A stretch of 64,000 nucleotides of DNA from Propionibacteriales bacterium (GTDB lineage: Bacteria; Actinomycetota; Actinomycetes; Propionibacteriales; Nocardioidaceae): NCBI GenBank assembly GCA_026392415.1, contig JAPLCC010000056.1:124001-188000 (forward strand). The letters are read 5' to 3'. The translations under genes were made by a program, and so were the position numbers. The notes below the pieces were generated by a model. The model saw nothing but the letters and a program-made list of their open reading frames with translations. It did no database searches and was not told where the DNA came from. How positions within the stretch are numbered: position 1 is the first letter of the stretch; every line of letters begins with the position of its first letter. Shown here in pieces: positions 15,987 to 24,389 of the stretch.

Positions 15987-16709
15987 CTAATCACTGACGC
16001 GCTCGCTCGCATCGGGACGCAGCCGAGCAAGCTCCGACTCGAGCTCTCGGACTCTCGTCTCGAGTTGGATACGGGTCGGCTTCGCGGGCTTCGGCGTAAC
16101 CGCCGCACTCGGTGAAGGACGCTCCGCGACGAGCCCGATGGGCTCGGCGTCGATGACGGTGGCGGGGTCGAGATTGCACTCAGGGCAGGCCCGCTCACTA
16201 AAGGCGGCTTGCACCGTCTTGTGCGTATAGTGCGCGCGCCGTTCGACGACGTGTCCACAGAACAGCCGGAGCCGCCAGCGCATGAGATCGTGCTCGGGAG
16301 TCTTACTTTCAAGGATCTTGGAGATGCTCTCGATCTGGCTCGGCGACATCGGAGGAGGTGGGCAGCACTTCCCGCAGTGCATCGTGAGCGAGCCGCTGAC
16401 ACCATGCCAGTGAGCGCGGCAGCCCCCGTGGTTCGCCTTGTAGCGCGCTTCCTCGGCGTCGTAGCGCGCCCGCTCGTCGTCGGTGAAGTGCATGGTGCCC
16501 CTGAACACCCAGGGCACGTCGTCGCGGTAGGGGCGGTGGCATCCGGGGCAAGGCTCTCCGGCGACGTACGCCTCCCAGCCCAGACCAGAGACGGTGCACC
16601 GGGAGGAGCGCGAGCCTTCTCGTTCTTTCTGTCTTCGCTGCTGTTTCTTGGTCACCGCGAACGGTGAGCTGAGGTCACCGATGTGCTCGTAGTCCGCGAG
16701 ACCGCTCAT
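15987..16709 (-). CDS. Unknown zinc-cluster and coiled-coil island protein
   Basis: A 240-residue protein. Three Cys pairs suggest metal sites: CPGCHRPYRDD, HCGKCC and CPECN; His-rich pieces lie between. The C-terminal 25 residues (RIQLETRVRELESELARL) form a clear leucine-zipper-like coiled coil, so it probably dimerises. The start ATG 16709 has an AAGGGAA site at proper spacing; the frame upstream is unconvincing. It converges on the primase gene with the repeat array between them. Function unknown; a DNA- or RNA-binding role is only a guess. Confidence 0.6.
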   Translation of the reverse strand: MSGLADYEHIGDLSSPFAVTKKQQRRQKEREGSRSSRCTVSGLGWEAYVAGEPCPGCHRPYRDDVPWVFRGTMHFTDDERARYDAEEARYKANHGGCRAHWHGVSGSLTMHCGKCCPPPPMSPSQIESISKILESKTPEHDLMRWRLRLFCGHVVERRAHYTHKTVQAAFSERACPECNLDPATVIDAEPIGLVAERPSPSAAVTPKPAKPTRIQLETRVRELESELARLRPDASERVSD

Positions 16710-16902
16710 GCCGTGAGCATTCCCTTGCAGACGCTCTCGATCAACCAACAGCGGGCGAACGGAGACCGGCCTGCTCCACCGGCTGCGCGTCGTAGTCGAA
16801 TCGAAGTTCGCGGGATTCCTCGAGCGTCCCGGTTGCCTTCTCCGCGTGATGAGCCCCAAGGCGATCCTTCGCTCGGCTACCTGCCCGGGTCGCGGCCCGC
16901 AA

Positions 16903-17520
16903 TCATCGCGCGCGTGGAACCTCAGGACTTGCGGCGCGTAACGACTCGGAGGCTGCCAGCGACCTGTAGATCGTCGCACGACTGACGCCCACCACCTTCG
17001 CTATGGCCTCCACCGTGTGCTCGCCCCCGGCGTGCATGGTCCTGACGACCTGCACCTGGTCAGGTGAGAGCGCAGGCTTTCGTCCCGGCCTCGCACCTCG
17101 CTCTCGAGCTGCCGCAAGACCTGCCTTCGTCCGATCAACGATGAGGTCCCGTTCGAACTCCGCCAGCGCCGCGAAGATGTGAAAGACGAGCTTGCCAGTG
17201 GAAGTAGTCGTGTCGATCCCCTCGTGGATCGATCGGAACCCAACGCCTCGTTCCTCGAGCTCGCCCACAGTAGAGATCAGGTGGGCCAAGCTGCGGCCCA
17301 ACCGGTCGAGCCGCCAGACCACCAAAGTGTCCCCTGCTCGAACGAAATCGAGTGCAGCTGCCAACTGGGGACGGTCAGCTCGGGTGCCGGACACCTTCTC
17401 AGTGAAGACCTTGATGCAGCTGAGCTCGGCCAGAGCCGAAACCTGCGCGTCGAGGTGCTGCTCGAAGGTACTAACACGTGCGTATCCCACCAGCGAGCCC
17501 GTAGTCGTCGCCATCACCAT
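16903..17520 (-). CDS. Serine recombinase (resolvase/invertase family)
   Basis: A 205-residue small serine recombinase. The catalytic Ser17 lies in GYARVSTFEQHLDAQ; SGTRADRPQL, VWRLDRLGRS and GKLVFHIFAALAEFERDLI follow in canonical order. A C-terminal Hin-type helix-turn-helix (VEAIAKVVGVSRATIYRSL) ends the protein. It would resolve multimers or invert DNA. A start at either Met1 or Met3 (17520 or 17514) is possible; neither has a good ribosome site. Its presence besides a tyrosine integrase suggests a multimer-resolution function for a replicating form, or a remnant of another element. Confidence 0.88.
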   Translation of the reverse strand: MVMATTTGSLVGYARVSTFEQHLDAQVSALAELSCIKVFTEKVSGTRADRPQLAAALDFVRAGDTLVVWRLDRLGRSLAHLISTVGELEERGVGFRSIHEGIDTTTSTGKLVFHIFAALAEFERDLIVDRTKAGLAAARERGARPGRKPALSPDQVQVVRTMHAGGEHTVEAIAKVVGVSRATIYRSLAASESLRAASPEVPRAR

Positions 17521-17742
17521 GTTCGTATCGCAATCCGTCGTCCGAGCCTCAATTTGAGATGAGAAATCGTACACGGAAATTGAGACGGCATCCACCTGGA
17601 CAACCCGATGCATTCGGAGGTGTCTCACAACCGGACGTTTTCGAACACGGGCAAACCTCACGGCAAGTCGGCCTGTGCTCTGCTGTGCTGGGTGGAGTCA
17701 GCCCGCCGCAGGAAGTCGCTGCCTTAGAAAGGAGGAAGTCGG

Positions 17743-17868
17743 ATGCTTGGATTCTTCAGGAAGCTCATCGCCGCCGTGGAGCCCGAACCTGTGCGCGAGT
17801 GTGGGTACGCATACCCGCATCACTCGACGGGCGTTCACTATCACGCGGGACATCCACGCAAGAAGTAA
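17743..17868 (+). CDS. Small His-rich peptide with strong ribosome site
   Basis: A 41-residue frame preceded by an excellent AAAGGAGG site (17728-17735) 7 bases before ATG. The N-terminus is MLGFFRKLIAAVE, possibly amphipathic; the rest is rich in His and Tyr (PHHSTGVHYHAGH). After the TAA at 17866 the same frame continues open to TGA 17974-17976 and encodes DTGPYDGKQRFANTGVPKN, which reads like protein. So either this is a complete small protein or a gene of about 77 codons broken by a nonsense change. No family recognised. Confidence 0.45.
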   Translation: MLGFFRKLIAAVEPEPVRECGYAYPHHSTGVHYHAGHPRKK

Positions 17869-18106
17869 GAGGTCGCACGCCCAGACACGGGGCCGTATGA
17901 CGGCAAGCAGCGTTTCGCCAACACCGGGGTTCCTAAGAACCCGAACGGGGAGACGTACGCCAATCTGGCCGGCTGATTGCCGAACATCATGCGATGCCAT
18001 GGCAACACCGCCTTGCGCCTAGGCCCGCTGGGGCCGGGGTCGGTTACCCGGCACAGTCCAGTCCTCGAGCCACCTGAGCGTCGGCGGGCATCGCTAGAGT
18101 CCAGCC

Positions 18107-20110
18107 ATGGCGGAGTCCGAACTACTGCTCAAGGCCAGCGACGATCACGTCAGCCGACTAGCGCACGAGAACGACCCGCACCGTGCGCTGGTCGAGCTCA
18201 TTTGGAACGCCATCGACGCCGAGGCGACGCGGGTCGAGGTCGAGCTCGTTCGCGGTGACTCGAACGCCATCGAGAAGGTAGTCGTCCGCGACGACGGCCA
18301 CGGTATCGACAGAGACGAGCTCGAGACGACGTTCGGCGAGATCGGCAACTCGTGGAAGCGAACATCGGCTCGAACGAAGAACGGTGTCCGGCTGCTTCAC
18401 GGCCAGCTCGGCGAGGGCAGGCTACGAGCCTTTGCTCTCGGTTCGAGGGTTCGCTGGAACAGCTACAGCGTCGACACATCGGGAGTGGCACAGCACATCA
18501 CGATCTCTGGCGAGACGGGGAGCAGGAACGTGTTCCCAGTGGCTGCGAATCCTGACGAGCGGGATAGGCCAGCGTCAGGCACCGAATTCACCGCCTACAA
18601 CGAGCAGCAGAAGCCTCTCGGCCAGCTCGAGCCGAGACACGCGCGCCCTCACCTCATCGCCCAGTTCGCCCCGGCGCTGATGCATGAGAAGGATCTGCGC
18701 ATCTCGTACGACGGAGTGGACCTCGACCCGAGCGAAGAGATCCTGCACGACACACTCCTCGATGCCGAGATCGAGATTGATCCTTGGACGAAGGAACCTG
18801 TGGCAGTCCGCATTATCGAGTGGAAGACCGCCAAGCAGCGTCGAATCCTCTACGGGCCTGACTCGCAGCACTTCCTATTCGAGGAGCCCGGGTCTGACGT
18901 TGAGAAGCAGTACCTGTTCTCTGCGTACGTCACCTGGCAGAGGATCACCCACGAGAACGCGCACTACTTGACGCTCGGGGAGCTGGCCAACAATGAGATG
19001 GCTGACCTGTGGCAGATGACGCGCGACATGATCCGCGCGCACTTCGGCGAACGGCGACGTGAGCGTCGACGCGAACAGGTTGTGAAGTGGAAAGACGACG
19101 GCATCTATCCGTACGTCGGAGAGCCGACCAACGCGGCCGAGCAGGCTGAGCGTGCTGTCTTCGACGTCGTGTCCGGCACGCTCGCTGGGCAGATCTCGGC
19201 CCGCAAGCGAGACGCACAGTTGACGCTTGCCCTACTCCGCGACGCCTTGCGTCACGACCCCGACAACCTCACGACCATCGTGCACGAGGTTGTGGCCCTC
19301 AACGAAGCAGACCGCTCATCACTCACACGGCTACTCGGCGAAACCACCCTCCCGGCGATCATTCGCTCAGCCAACCTCGTAACGGCCCGCAACAAGTTCC
19401 TCAGCGGGCTGGAACACCTACTTTTCGACCCTACGGACTCGAGCTCCGTCGGCGAGCGCGACCACCTGCACAAGATCCTCGAACGAGAGCTCTGGATCTT
19501 CGGCGAGGGCTACCACTTGATGAGCAGCGAACGTAGCCTGACCGAGCTCCTCCGAGTGCACCTCAAGCTCTCAGAATTACCCACGAACGATGTCTCGCCT
19601 GTCCTGCGATGGGACGAGAAGACGGGCCGAACTGACTTGCACATCGCTGCACGCTTCCGCGAGCAGGGAAGGGTTCGGCACCTCGTCGTCGAGCTCAAGG
19701 CACCCTCAATCACCGGCACCAGAGACCACATCACACAGGTCGAGGACTACGCGAACGCAGTCGTCGAGAACAAGGCGTTCGCAACCTCGACGTCTAGTTG
19801 GGACTTCGTCCTCGTTGTCGGTGACTACGACGGCAACGTCACCAAGCGGATCAAGGATCACGACGAGTTCGCAGGGCTGTACCACGACCCGGTCCCGGAG
19901 TCCGGCCAGCCGCGCGTCCGGGCCTACGTCCGGCGCTGGCGGGACATCCTGGAAGAGAATCGAACCCGCCTAGCGTTCGTCACCGAGGCACTCGAGCATG
20001 ATCCGTCCATTGCTGAAGGACTTGGCCACATCCAAGAGAACTATCGGGACTTCTTGCCAGCCAGTGTCGGTTCGGCAGAGGACTCCGAGCCAGCGACTCC
20101 GACGCCATAG
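18107..20110 (+). CDS. GHKL ATPase fused to PD-(D/E)XK (Shedu/DUF4263-like) nuclease; candidate defence protein
   Basis: A 667-residue protein. The N-terminal part is a HATPase of the GHKL/MORC type: Asn34 in ELIWNAIDAEAT (N box), RDDGHGI at 61-67 (G1) and GQLGEGRLRAFALG near 100-112 (G2). A basic helical middle follows (RERRREQ). The C-terminal part matches a PD-(D/E)XK nuclease with DUF4263/Shedu-like features: ERELWIFGEGY, Asp510 in RTDLHIA, Glu529-Leu-Lys531 in VVELKAPS and Gln544 in ITQVEDYA. Shedu nucleases are single-gene anti-phage proteins; a GHKL ATPase could gate or load the nuclease. It stands alone on + in the island, starts at ATG 18107, and has no obvious operon partner. Confidence 0.78.
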   Translation: MAESELLLKASDDHVSRLAHENDPHRALVELIWNAIDAEATRVEVELVRGDSNAIEKVVVRDDGHGIDRDELETTFGEIGNSWKRTSARTKNGVRLLHGQLGEGRLRAFALGSRVRWNSYSVDTSGVAQHITISGETGSRNVFPVAANPDERDRPASGTEFTAYNEQQKPLGQLEPRHARPHLIAQFAPALMHEKDLRISYDGVDLDPSEEILHDTLLDAEIEIDPWTKEPVAVRIIEWKTAKQRRILYGPDSQHFLFEEPGSDVEKQYLFSAYVTWQRITHENAHYLTLGELANNEMADLWQMTRDMIRAHFGERRRERRREQVVKWKDDGIYPYVGEPTNAAEQAERAVFDVVSGTLAGQISARKRDAQLTLALLRDALRHDPDNLTTIVHEVVALNEADRSSLTRLLGETTLPAIIRSANLVTARNKFLSGLEHLLFDPTDSSSVGERDHLHKILERELWIFGEGYHLMSSERSLTELLRVHLKLSELPTNDVSPVLRWDEKTGRTDLHIAARFREQGRVRHLVVELKAPSITGTRDHITQVEDYANAVVENKAFATSTSSWDFVLVVGDYDGNVTKRIKDHDEFAGLYHDPVPESGQPRVRAYVRRWRDILEENRTRLAFVTEALEHDPSIAEGLGHIQENYRDFLPASVGSAEDSEPATPTP

Positions 20111-20116
20111 CTCGGC

Positions 20117-20449
20117 TCACGACCACCACCTCCGCTTGAACCGGCGTGCCCTCGGATCCTCGTAGAAAAACGACGCCGGGCGTGGACGATAGAAGGTCGC
20201 CCCGTTGAAGTTGCGCCGTCGGCGCATGATCTCTTGGGCGTCCTCTCCGGCGTCGCGCAGCTCGATGAACTCCTCGATGGACGAGAGCAGGATCCGTGGC
20301 GCACCTCCCTTGTCACCGAAGAAGCGTCGCTCGAGACAGAACGACAGCCCCCAGATCTTCCAGTAGGGCACGTCGAGGAGTTCGGCGGCTCGGTTCGAGG
20401 TGACGTACAGCGGGTTTGCGAGCGGCGGCTCCCATCGGCGTTCGCTCAC
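20117..20449 (-). CDS. Small winged-helix (MerR/excisionase-like) protein
   Basis: A 110-residue protein starting at GTG 20449, which overlaps the stop of the gene before it as GTGA. The motif YVTSNRAAELLDVPYWKIWGLSF resembles the first helices of excisionase/MerR DNA-binding folds. Its C-terminus is strongly basic and aromatic (RRRRNFNGATFYRPRPASFFYEDPRARRFKRRWW). A longer frame from ATG 20494 would lie inside the upstream gene and is less likely. It is probably a DNA-binding partner of the upstream gene product. It converges on the GHKL-nuclease gene with only 6 bases between stops. Confidence 0.6.
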   Translation of the reverse strand: MSERRWEPPLANPLYVTSNRAAELLDVPYWKIWGLSFCLERRFFGDKGGAPRILLSSIEEFIELRDAGEDAQEIMRRRRNFNGATFYRPRPASFFYEDPRARRFKRRWWS

Positions 20450-21105
20450 AGGTAGTGGTATCTCGGCGACTCGGTTGGCATGGTGTTTACCCATGCCAGC
20501 AGGGACGCGTACACGATCCGGTAGTGGGTCGTCCCTTCCCCTATAAAGACGCGGTCCACGTCACCGTCGCGGACGGCCTGGCGGATCATGCCCTCACTGA
20601 GGCTGAGGACCCAGGCTGCCTCCTTGGCGGTAACCAAGACGCGGTCGTCCCAGGGGTGGGCCTTCGACTCGTCTGCGCGTTCCTCGCCACGTGCAGGCTT
20701 CGCTCGAGCTCGGAGGCGTCTCGGTGAGTCGATGACGAACTTCTCCTGTTGCCGCGCAGCTTCGCGTTCGCGCTCCAGGGCCCGGCGACTGCCCTTCGTG
20801 AGCCCCTCACTCAGCTTCTCGGCGGCCGTCTGCACACTGGGCGGTACTGCATTCGCAGGCGGCGCGGGAGGCTTAGGCGCGAGGTAGTGACCCTCGGGGT
20901 ACTTCCCGTGCTCGAGGTAGAAGGAACCAGCCTCGGTGATGGCGGCGGTCCAGCGAAGTCCGTGGCCCTTCACTGTGGCCAGCTTGCGATTGCGAAGGGC
21001 GACCGCGCTGTGCTTGTAGGTGTCAGACTCCCAGGCACGCTCGGGACAGCCCTCACTGATCCATCGGAGCACCTCAACCTGTCGTTCGTTCAGACGTGGA
21101 TTCAT
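20446..21105 (-). CDS. Helix-turn-helix protein with central coiled region, unknown function
   Basis: A 219-residue protein. The N-terminal LNERQVEVLRWISEG...HSAVALRNRKLATVKG looks like a winged helix. A charged helical middle (ALEREREAARQQEKF) follows, then a second DNA-binding-like segment (VLVTAKEAAWVLSLSEGMIRQAVRDGDVDRVFIG), an excisionase-type fold. Two DNA-binding segments in one chain suggest a regulator. It is coupled by GTGA overlap to the small winged-helix gene, which has a similar fold, so the pair may act together. It is divergent from the small gene at 21168. Confidence 0.6.
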   Translation of the reverse strand: MNPRLNERQVEVLRWISEGCPERAWESDTYKHSAVALRNRKLATVKGHGLRWTAAITEAGSFYLEHGKYPEGHYLAPKPPAPPANAVPPSVQTAAEKLSEGLTKGSRRALEREREAARQQEKFVIDSPRRLRARAKPARGEERADESKAHPWDDRVLVTAKEAAWVLSLSEGMIRQAVRDGDVDRVFIGEGTTHYRIVYASLLAWVNTMPTESPRYHYL

Positions 21106-21167
21106 CCACGTGACCCTAGTCAGGCTTGGGTAGGCCCTGGTCGAACCCTGGATGACATCCTGGAGTC

Positions 21168-21452
21168 ATGGCAGGCGACCCAGATCCATTCGAAGCGACC
21201 CTCACGACTATCGAGCTCGTCCAGACCAGCCTCAGCTCGGGGGCACCCGCCGCGGGCGAGGGTCGCAGCTGGACTCAAGACGAGGTCGAAGCCCAGCTGG
21301 CTCAGCTAAAGGAGGATGCTGCAACTCTCCGTGAGCACTGGAACACGTCGAGTAGTGGAGTGGTGGGCGGATCGGAGCCAGTTCGGTGTGCGGCCTGCGG
21401 AGAACCTATGGCTTGCCCTACCGCGAGGGCGCTCTTCGCCAAGTACCGGTAG
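21168..21452 (+). CDS. Small unknown protein with a C-x2-C pair
   Basis: A 94-residue acidic, helical protein (WTQDEVEAQLAQLKEDAATLREHWN) with a C-terminal CAACGEPMACPT that could bind zinc. The ATG lies 4 bases after GGAG (CCTGGAGTC). The frame uses host-like codons and is the only plausible gene in this gap. No family recognised; it could be a small partner of a neighbouring gene. Confidence 0.5.
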   Translation: MAGDPDPFEATLTTIELVQTSLSSGAPAAGEGRSWTQDEVEAQLAQLKEDAATLREHWNTSSSGVVGGSEPVRCAACGEPMACPTARALFAKYR

Positions 21453-21467
21453 ACGCTCCTGACGAGA

Positions 21468-22910
21468 TCACCCGAGTGTTCCCCGACGAGGATCCTCAGC
21501 AGACCATCGAGGCACTTGTCCGCGCCCATCAACGTAAGCACGTGCGAGGCTGCAGCCCTCTTCCGTGTTGTCGAACTCGCCCTGGCCGGTCGCTCGCACG
21601 AGCACGACGTCTCGCGCATTCTCAGTCCAGTCGCCGTTGTCGACGCTGATCAACCAGGGGACGCCTTCCAGCTCATTCAATGGCGTTCCGGCGGCCTCGG
21701 GGAAGCTGAGTGGTACGCCTGCCCGATGAGCGTAGGCAATGCGCTCCTCGACAGCGTCCGGTGCGATCAGAAGGTCACGCTCGTGATCGGTCGCGGCAGG
21801 CACGATTCGCGTCGCGCCTGCCTGGAATGTCCAGCCGTCGTTCGTATCGACAAGCAGCCACTCGGCGTTGTCCGGAATCAGCCCGAATGTGACGTCAATC
21901 CCGGCAAAGGACGCGGACCTCGGGGCAGGAGGCATTGATTCGGCAAGTTCGATGGAGATTTTGGTGTGCCTGTCTCGTCGCTCGTGCTCGTCATACACCC
22001 GGACGAAGTGCTGGTCCACCTCGATGACAGAGACGCAGGCGAGAAGAGGGGTCGCTTTCGGCAACGAGAACCATCGTCCCTCACCGCGGAGCAGCGTCGA
22101 ATCTTCTGCAGTGAGCAGTAGGCCCAAGGGTTCGTCGGAGTCGCTGAACCACATTCCGAGTCCGCCGCGGCGGCGTGCACCTGCGGGGGCGCCAAGCCAT
22201 AGGTCTCCCTTCCAATCCGGGACGAAGGCATCGACCAGGGCCTGCTCACGGAGGGCTTCGCTCCCCAGCTGGTCATACACCGCAACGAAATCTGCGGCGA
22301 CCTGAGTAAGGCGCAAATCGGTGTACGCCACATCCTTCGGGGGGACAACCCACCACTGCCTCTCATCTCGTAACAACATCTCGTCGCCTAAAGCGAGCAG
22401 CATGCTGGCCGACTCGCCGGGCCGAGTGGCGACTTGAAAGCTGAACTCGGCTGGATTTGCCCACGCCCAACGGCTGGCACGCGAGGGCAACGCGACTCCC
22501 CCAGCCCAACCAGCAACTTCATCGGAACTCGAGCCCTGCATCCAAAGTCTCGCCTGATTCAGACCGTGACCGAAAGTGTTGAACTCTCTCGACCAATACG
22601 CCCCACGAGTATCGGCGACAACTGCTTGATACGCGTTGGCCGCGTCGACTCCCTCGTGAGCACATTGACTCAGGTAGGCCCAAATCGTGTTCTTCACTTG
22701 GCTCGAGACGTTCCAAGTGACGCCTGCCTTCGACGCCCGTTCACCTGCGCCATAGGCGAACCACACCAAACCGACGCACCACCCACGTTGGTCGAGCAGC
22801 AATCGAAACCGAGTCAGATCGGCATCGTCAAAAGCGTCGTAGGACGGCGGAGCCCACAACACGCGAGCCGGTTCCCGGCCGACCTCAGGTTCACGATGGG
22901 GCTCGATCAT
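21468..22910 (-). CDS. Unknown 480-residue protein with internal duplication
   Basis: The likely start is ATG 22910 after GGAGG. No family was recognised. The region around residues 180-235 (LLALGDEMLLRDERQWWVVP ... DFVAVYDQ) and that around 255-310 (LLTAEDSTLLRGEGRWFSLP ... HFVRVYDE) are repeats of each other, suggesting a tandem beta-rich domain. Trp-rich and acidic throughout, with no membrane segment or signal peptide, so cytoplasmic. The N-terminal 150 residues resemble nothing known to me. It is cargo of the island and its stop faces the small gene at 21452. It might be a defence effector or sensor, but that rests only on location. Confidence 0.6.
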   Translation of the reverse strand: MIEPHREPEVGREPARVLWAPPSYDAFDDADLTRFRLLLDQRGWCVGLVWFAYGAGERASKAGVTWNVSSQVKNTIWAYLSQCAHEGVDAANAYQAVVADTRGAYWSREFNTFGHGLNQARLWMQGSSSDEVAGWAGGVALPSRASRWAWANPAEFSFQVATRPGESASMLLALGDEMLLRDERQWWVVPPKDVAYTDLRLTQVAADFVAVYDQLGSEALREQALVDAFVPDWKGDLWLGAPAGARRRGGLGMWFSDSDEPLGLLLTAEDSTLLRGEGRWFSLPKATPLLACVSVIEVDQHFVRVYDEHERRDRHTKISIELAESMPPAPRSASFAGIDVTFGLIPDNAEWLLVDTNDGWTFQAGATRIVPAATDHERDLLIAPDAVEERIAYAHRAGVPLSFPEAAGTPLNELEGVPWLISVDNGDWTENARDVVLVRATGQGEFDNTEEGCSLARAYVDGRGQVPRWSAEDPRRGTLG

Positions 22911-23341
22911 GCGACCTCCATGGATGCCGATGCGGTTCAAAACTCGAGGTTGAAATCTCGGCGAGACCATCCCGAGATGAGGCACTGGCGCCTCTCAGGT
23001 CAAGGGCAATTCTAACCTCTTATAGTCACTTTGACTAGATGCCTGCATGTCCATCGCCCTGCACGGAACAGCTGATCAATGCCACTTCAACGCAGATGCG
23101 CTCGAGCCGCCCTTCCAGAGTCAAGGACCTAGCGGGTGTGCGGTGTTGCTGGTGTCGGGCCCCGCGCGTCGACAGCTGCGCTCTGCAGCCCAAAGGAAAC
23201 CCGAGTTTCAAGCCCAAAGCGTGCGCGGCACGTGGCGGACGGAGTGTTCAGGACTCGACAGCAACTACTCGACGTCGCGCCCTGCCCGCATTTGTCCGCG
23301 TGCTCACCTACAGTGGGAACACACGTTCGAGGTGATGCCAA
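22911..23341. other. Intergenic stretch with two dyads, no supported gene
   Basis: Several short frames cross this region, but none has a ribosome site or recognisable protein. Two perfect dyads stand out: ATCTCGG-N10-CCGAGAT (22955-22978) and TAGTCA-CTT-TGACTA (23023-23037). The second is followed in the minus direction by an AT-rich TATAAGAGG, consistent with a promoter and operator for the gene starting at 22910. Confidence 0.45.
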
Positions 23342-24115
23342 ATGATGACGGTTCACGAGGTTGCCGAGCGCTACGGCGTGAGCGACGCGTTCATGGTGCG
23401 CGCGCTCGACCTCATCGGTTTCAGGGACGCCGAGCCCGGCACGGCACTCCCGGAGGCAACCGTAGACCGATTCGAGGCGGTGTTCGGAAACAAGATTCGC
23501 GCCGCACGGCCTGCGCCGGATCCCGAATTCAGAGCGGAGTCGGACGCTGCGCCGACCGCTGCCCGTGCGGTGCGTAAGCCCAAGCCGCACGTCATGCGGG
23601 TCGCCCACGCGGCGGTGACCGGTTCGCGTGACGCGCAGGGCAACCGTGTCAAGGCACTGCTGGCCAACCCCGGTCCCGTCCATGCGATGGACCCGGTGGG
23701 CACCTGGGACGGCGACCCGTGGAGCGGCGAGGTCGTCCCAGGCGCGGTCCACTTCTTCGGAGGCCCGCTCAACAGCGGCCCGCGAGCGGCCTGCGGCTGG
23801 ATGCACATCAGGGCCGTGCTCGGCGACGCGTTCGTTCCCGCCGGCGACCCGCGAGCGGCCGGGCAGTGCCCGAGGTGCGCCGAGCTCGTAGCCGAGGGTA
23901 AGGGCTTCCGGAGCCCGCCGGGCTCCTACGACCCGTTCTGCCACGCGTTCTTGTACGTGAAGTTCAACAGCCAGGTCGAGGTCCAGAACTGCTCGCTAAG
24001 CGGTGAGCACCGCGGCCTGCACCGCACACGTGACGGTGCGACGTGGGACATCGGATTCGACGACTTCACGCCGGCTCCGCTCGACGCGGGCTGCCGCGTT
24101 ACCAAGGTCTCCTGA
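23342..24115 (+). CDS. Unknown island protein with N-terminal helix-turn-helix and Cys pairs
   Basis: A 257-residue protein (ATG 23342 or 23345). Residues 2-50 (TVHEVAERYGVSDAFMVRALDLIGF) resemble an IF2-N or small helix-turn-helix fold. A linker rich in Ala/Pro/Arg and a C-terminal domain with CPRCAEL, FCHAFLYVKF and GEHRGLHRTRDGATW follow, a possible metal-binding module. No known family was recognised. It stands alone between two minus-strand units. Codon use is closer to the high-GC host than that of the nearby restriction-like operon. Confidence 0.55.
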   Translation: MMTVHEVAERYGVSDAFMVRALDLIGFRDAEPGTALPEATVDRFEAVFGNKIRAARPAPDPEFRAESDAAPTAARAVRKPKPHVMRVAHAAVTGSRDAQGNRVKALLANPGPVHAMDPVGTWDGDPWSGEVVPGAVHFFGGPLNSGPRAACGWMHIRAVLGDAFVPAGDPRAAGQCPRCAELVAEGKGFRSPPGSYDPFCHAFLYVKFNSQVEVQNCSLSGEHRGLHRTRDGATWDIGFDDFTPAPLDAGCRVTKVS

Positions 24116-24389
24116 ACGCGCGGCACCCTGCCCTACTCGGCGTCCCGGACACTATTAACTATGCCACGGGCCAACAGCTGCCCTCTTCGTACTCGTCGCT
24201 GGGGCCTCGTAAACGACCGTGATCAACGGCAGGTAGGACTGGGGACCAGCCTGATGCATTGCGACGGGCACGGTCGAGCCTCCAACAAGCAGGGCTAAGG
24301 CAAATCCACCAAGCCGAACCGAACATCGGCCCGATCGCCAAGTCAGATGTCGGCGGCCGCCCTAGCCCAGGTGCCTCAGTGCTTGACGT

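Noticed and set aside
17559..17900. 113-codon plus-strand frame upstream of the GHKL gene
   Set aside because: No ribosome site, protein-like features absent, and it overlaps a better-supported small gene in another frame.
23047..23577. Plus-strand frames before 23342
   Set aside because: No ribosome site; they overlap the better gene at 23342 in another frame and show no family features.
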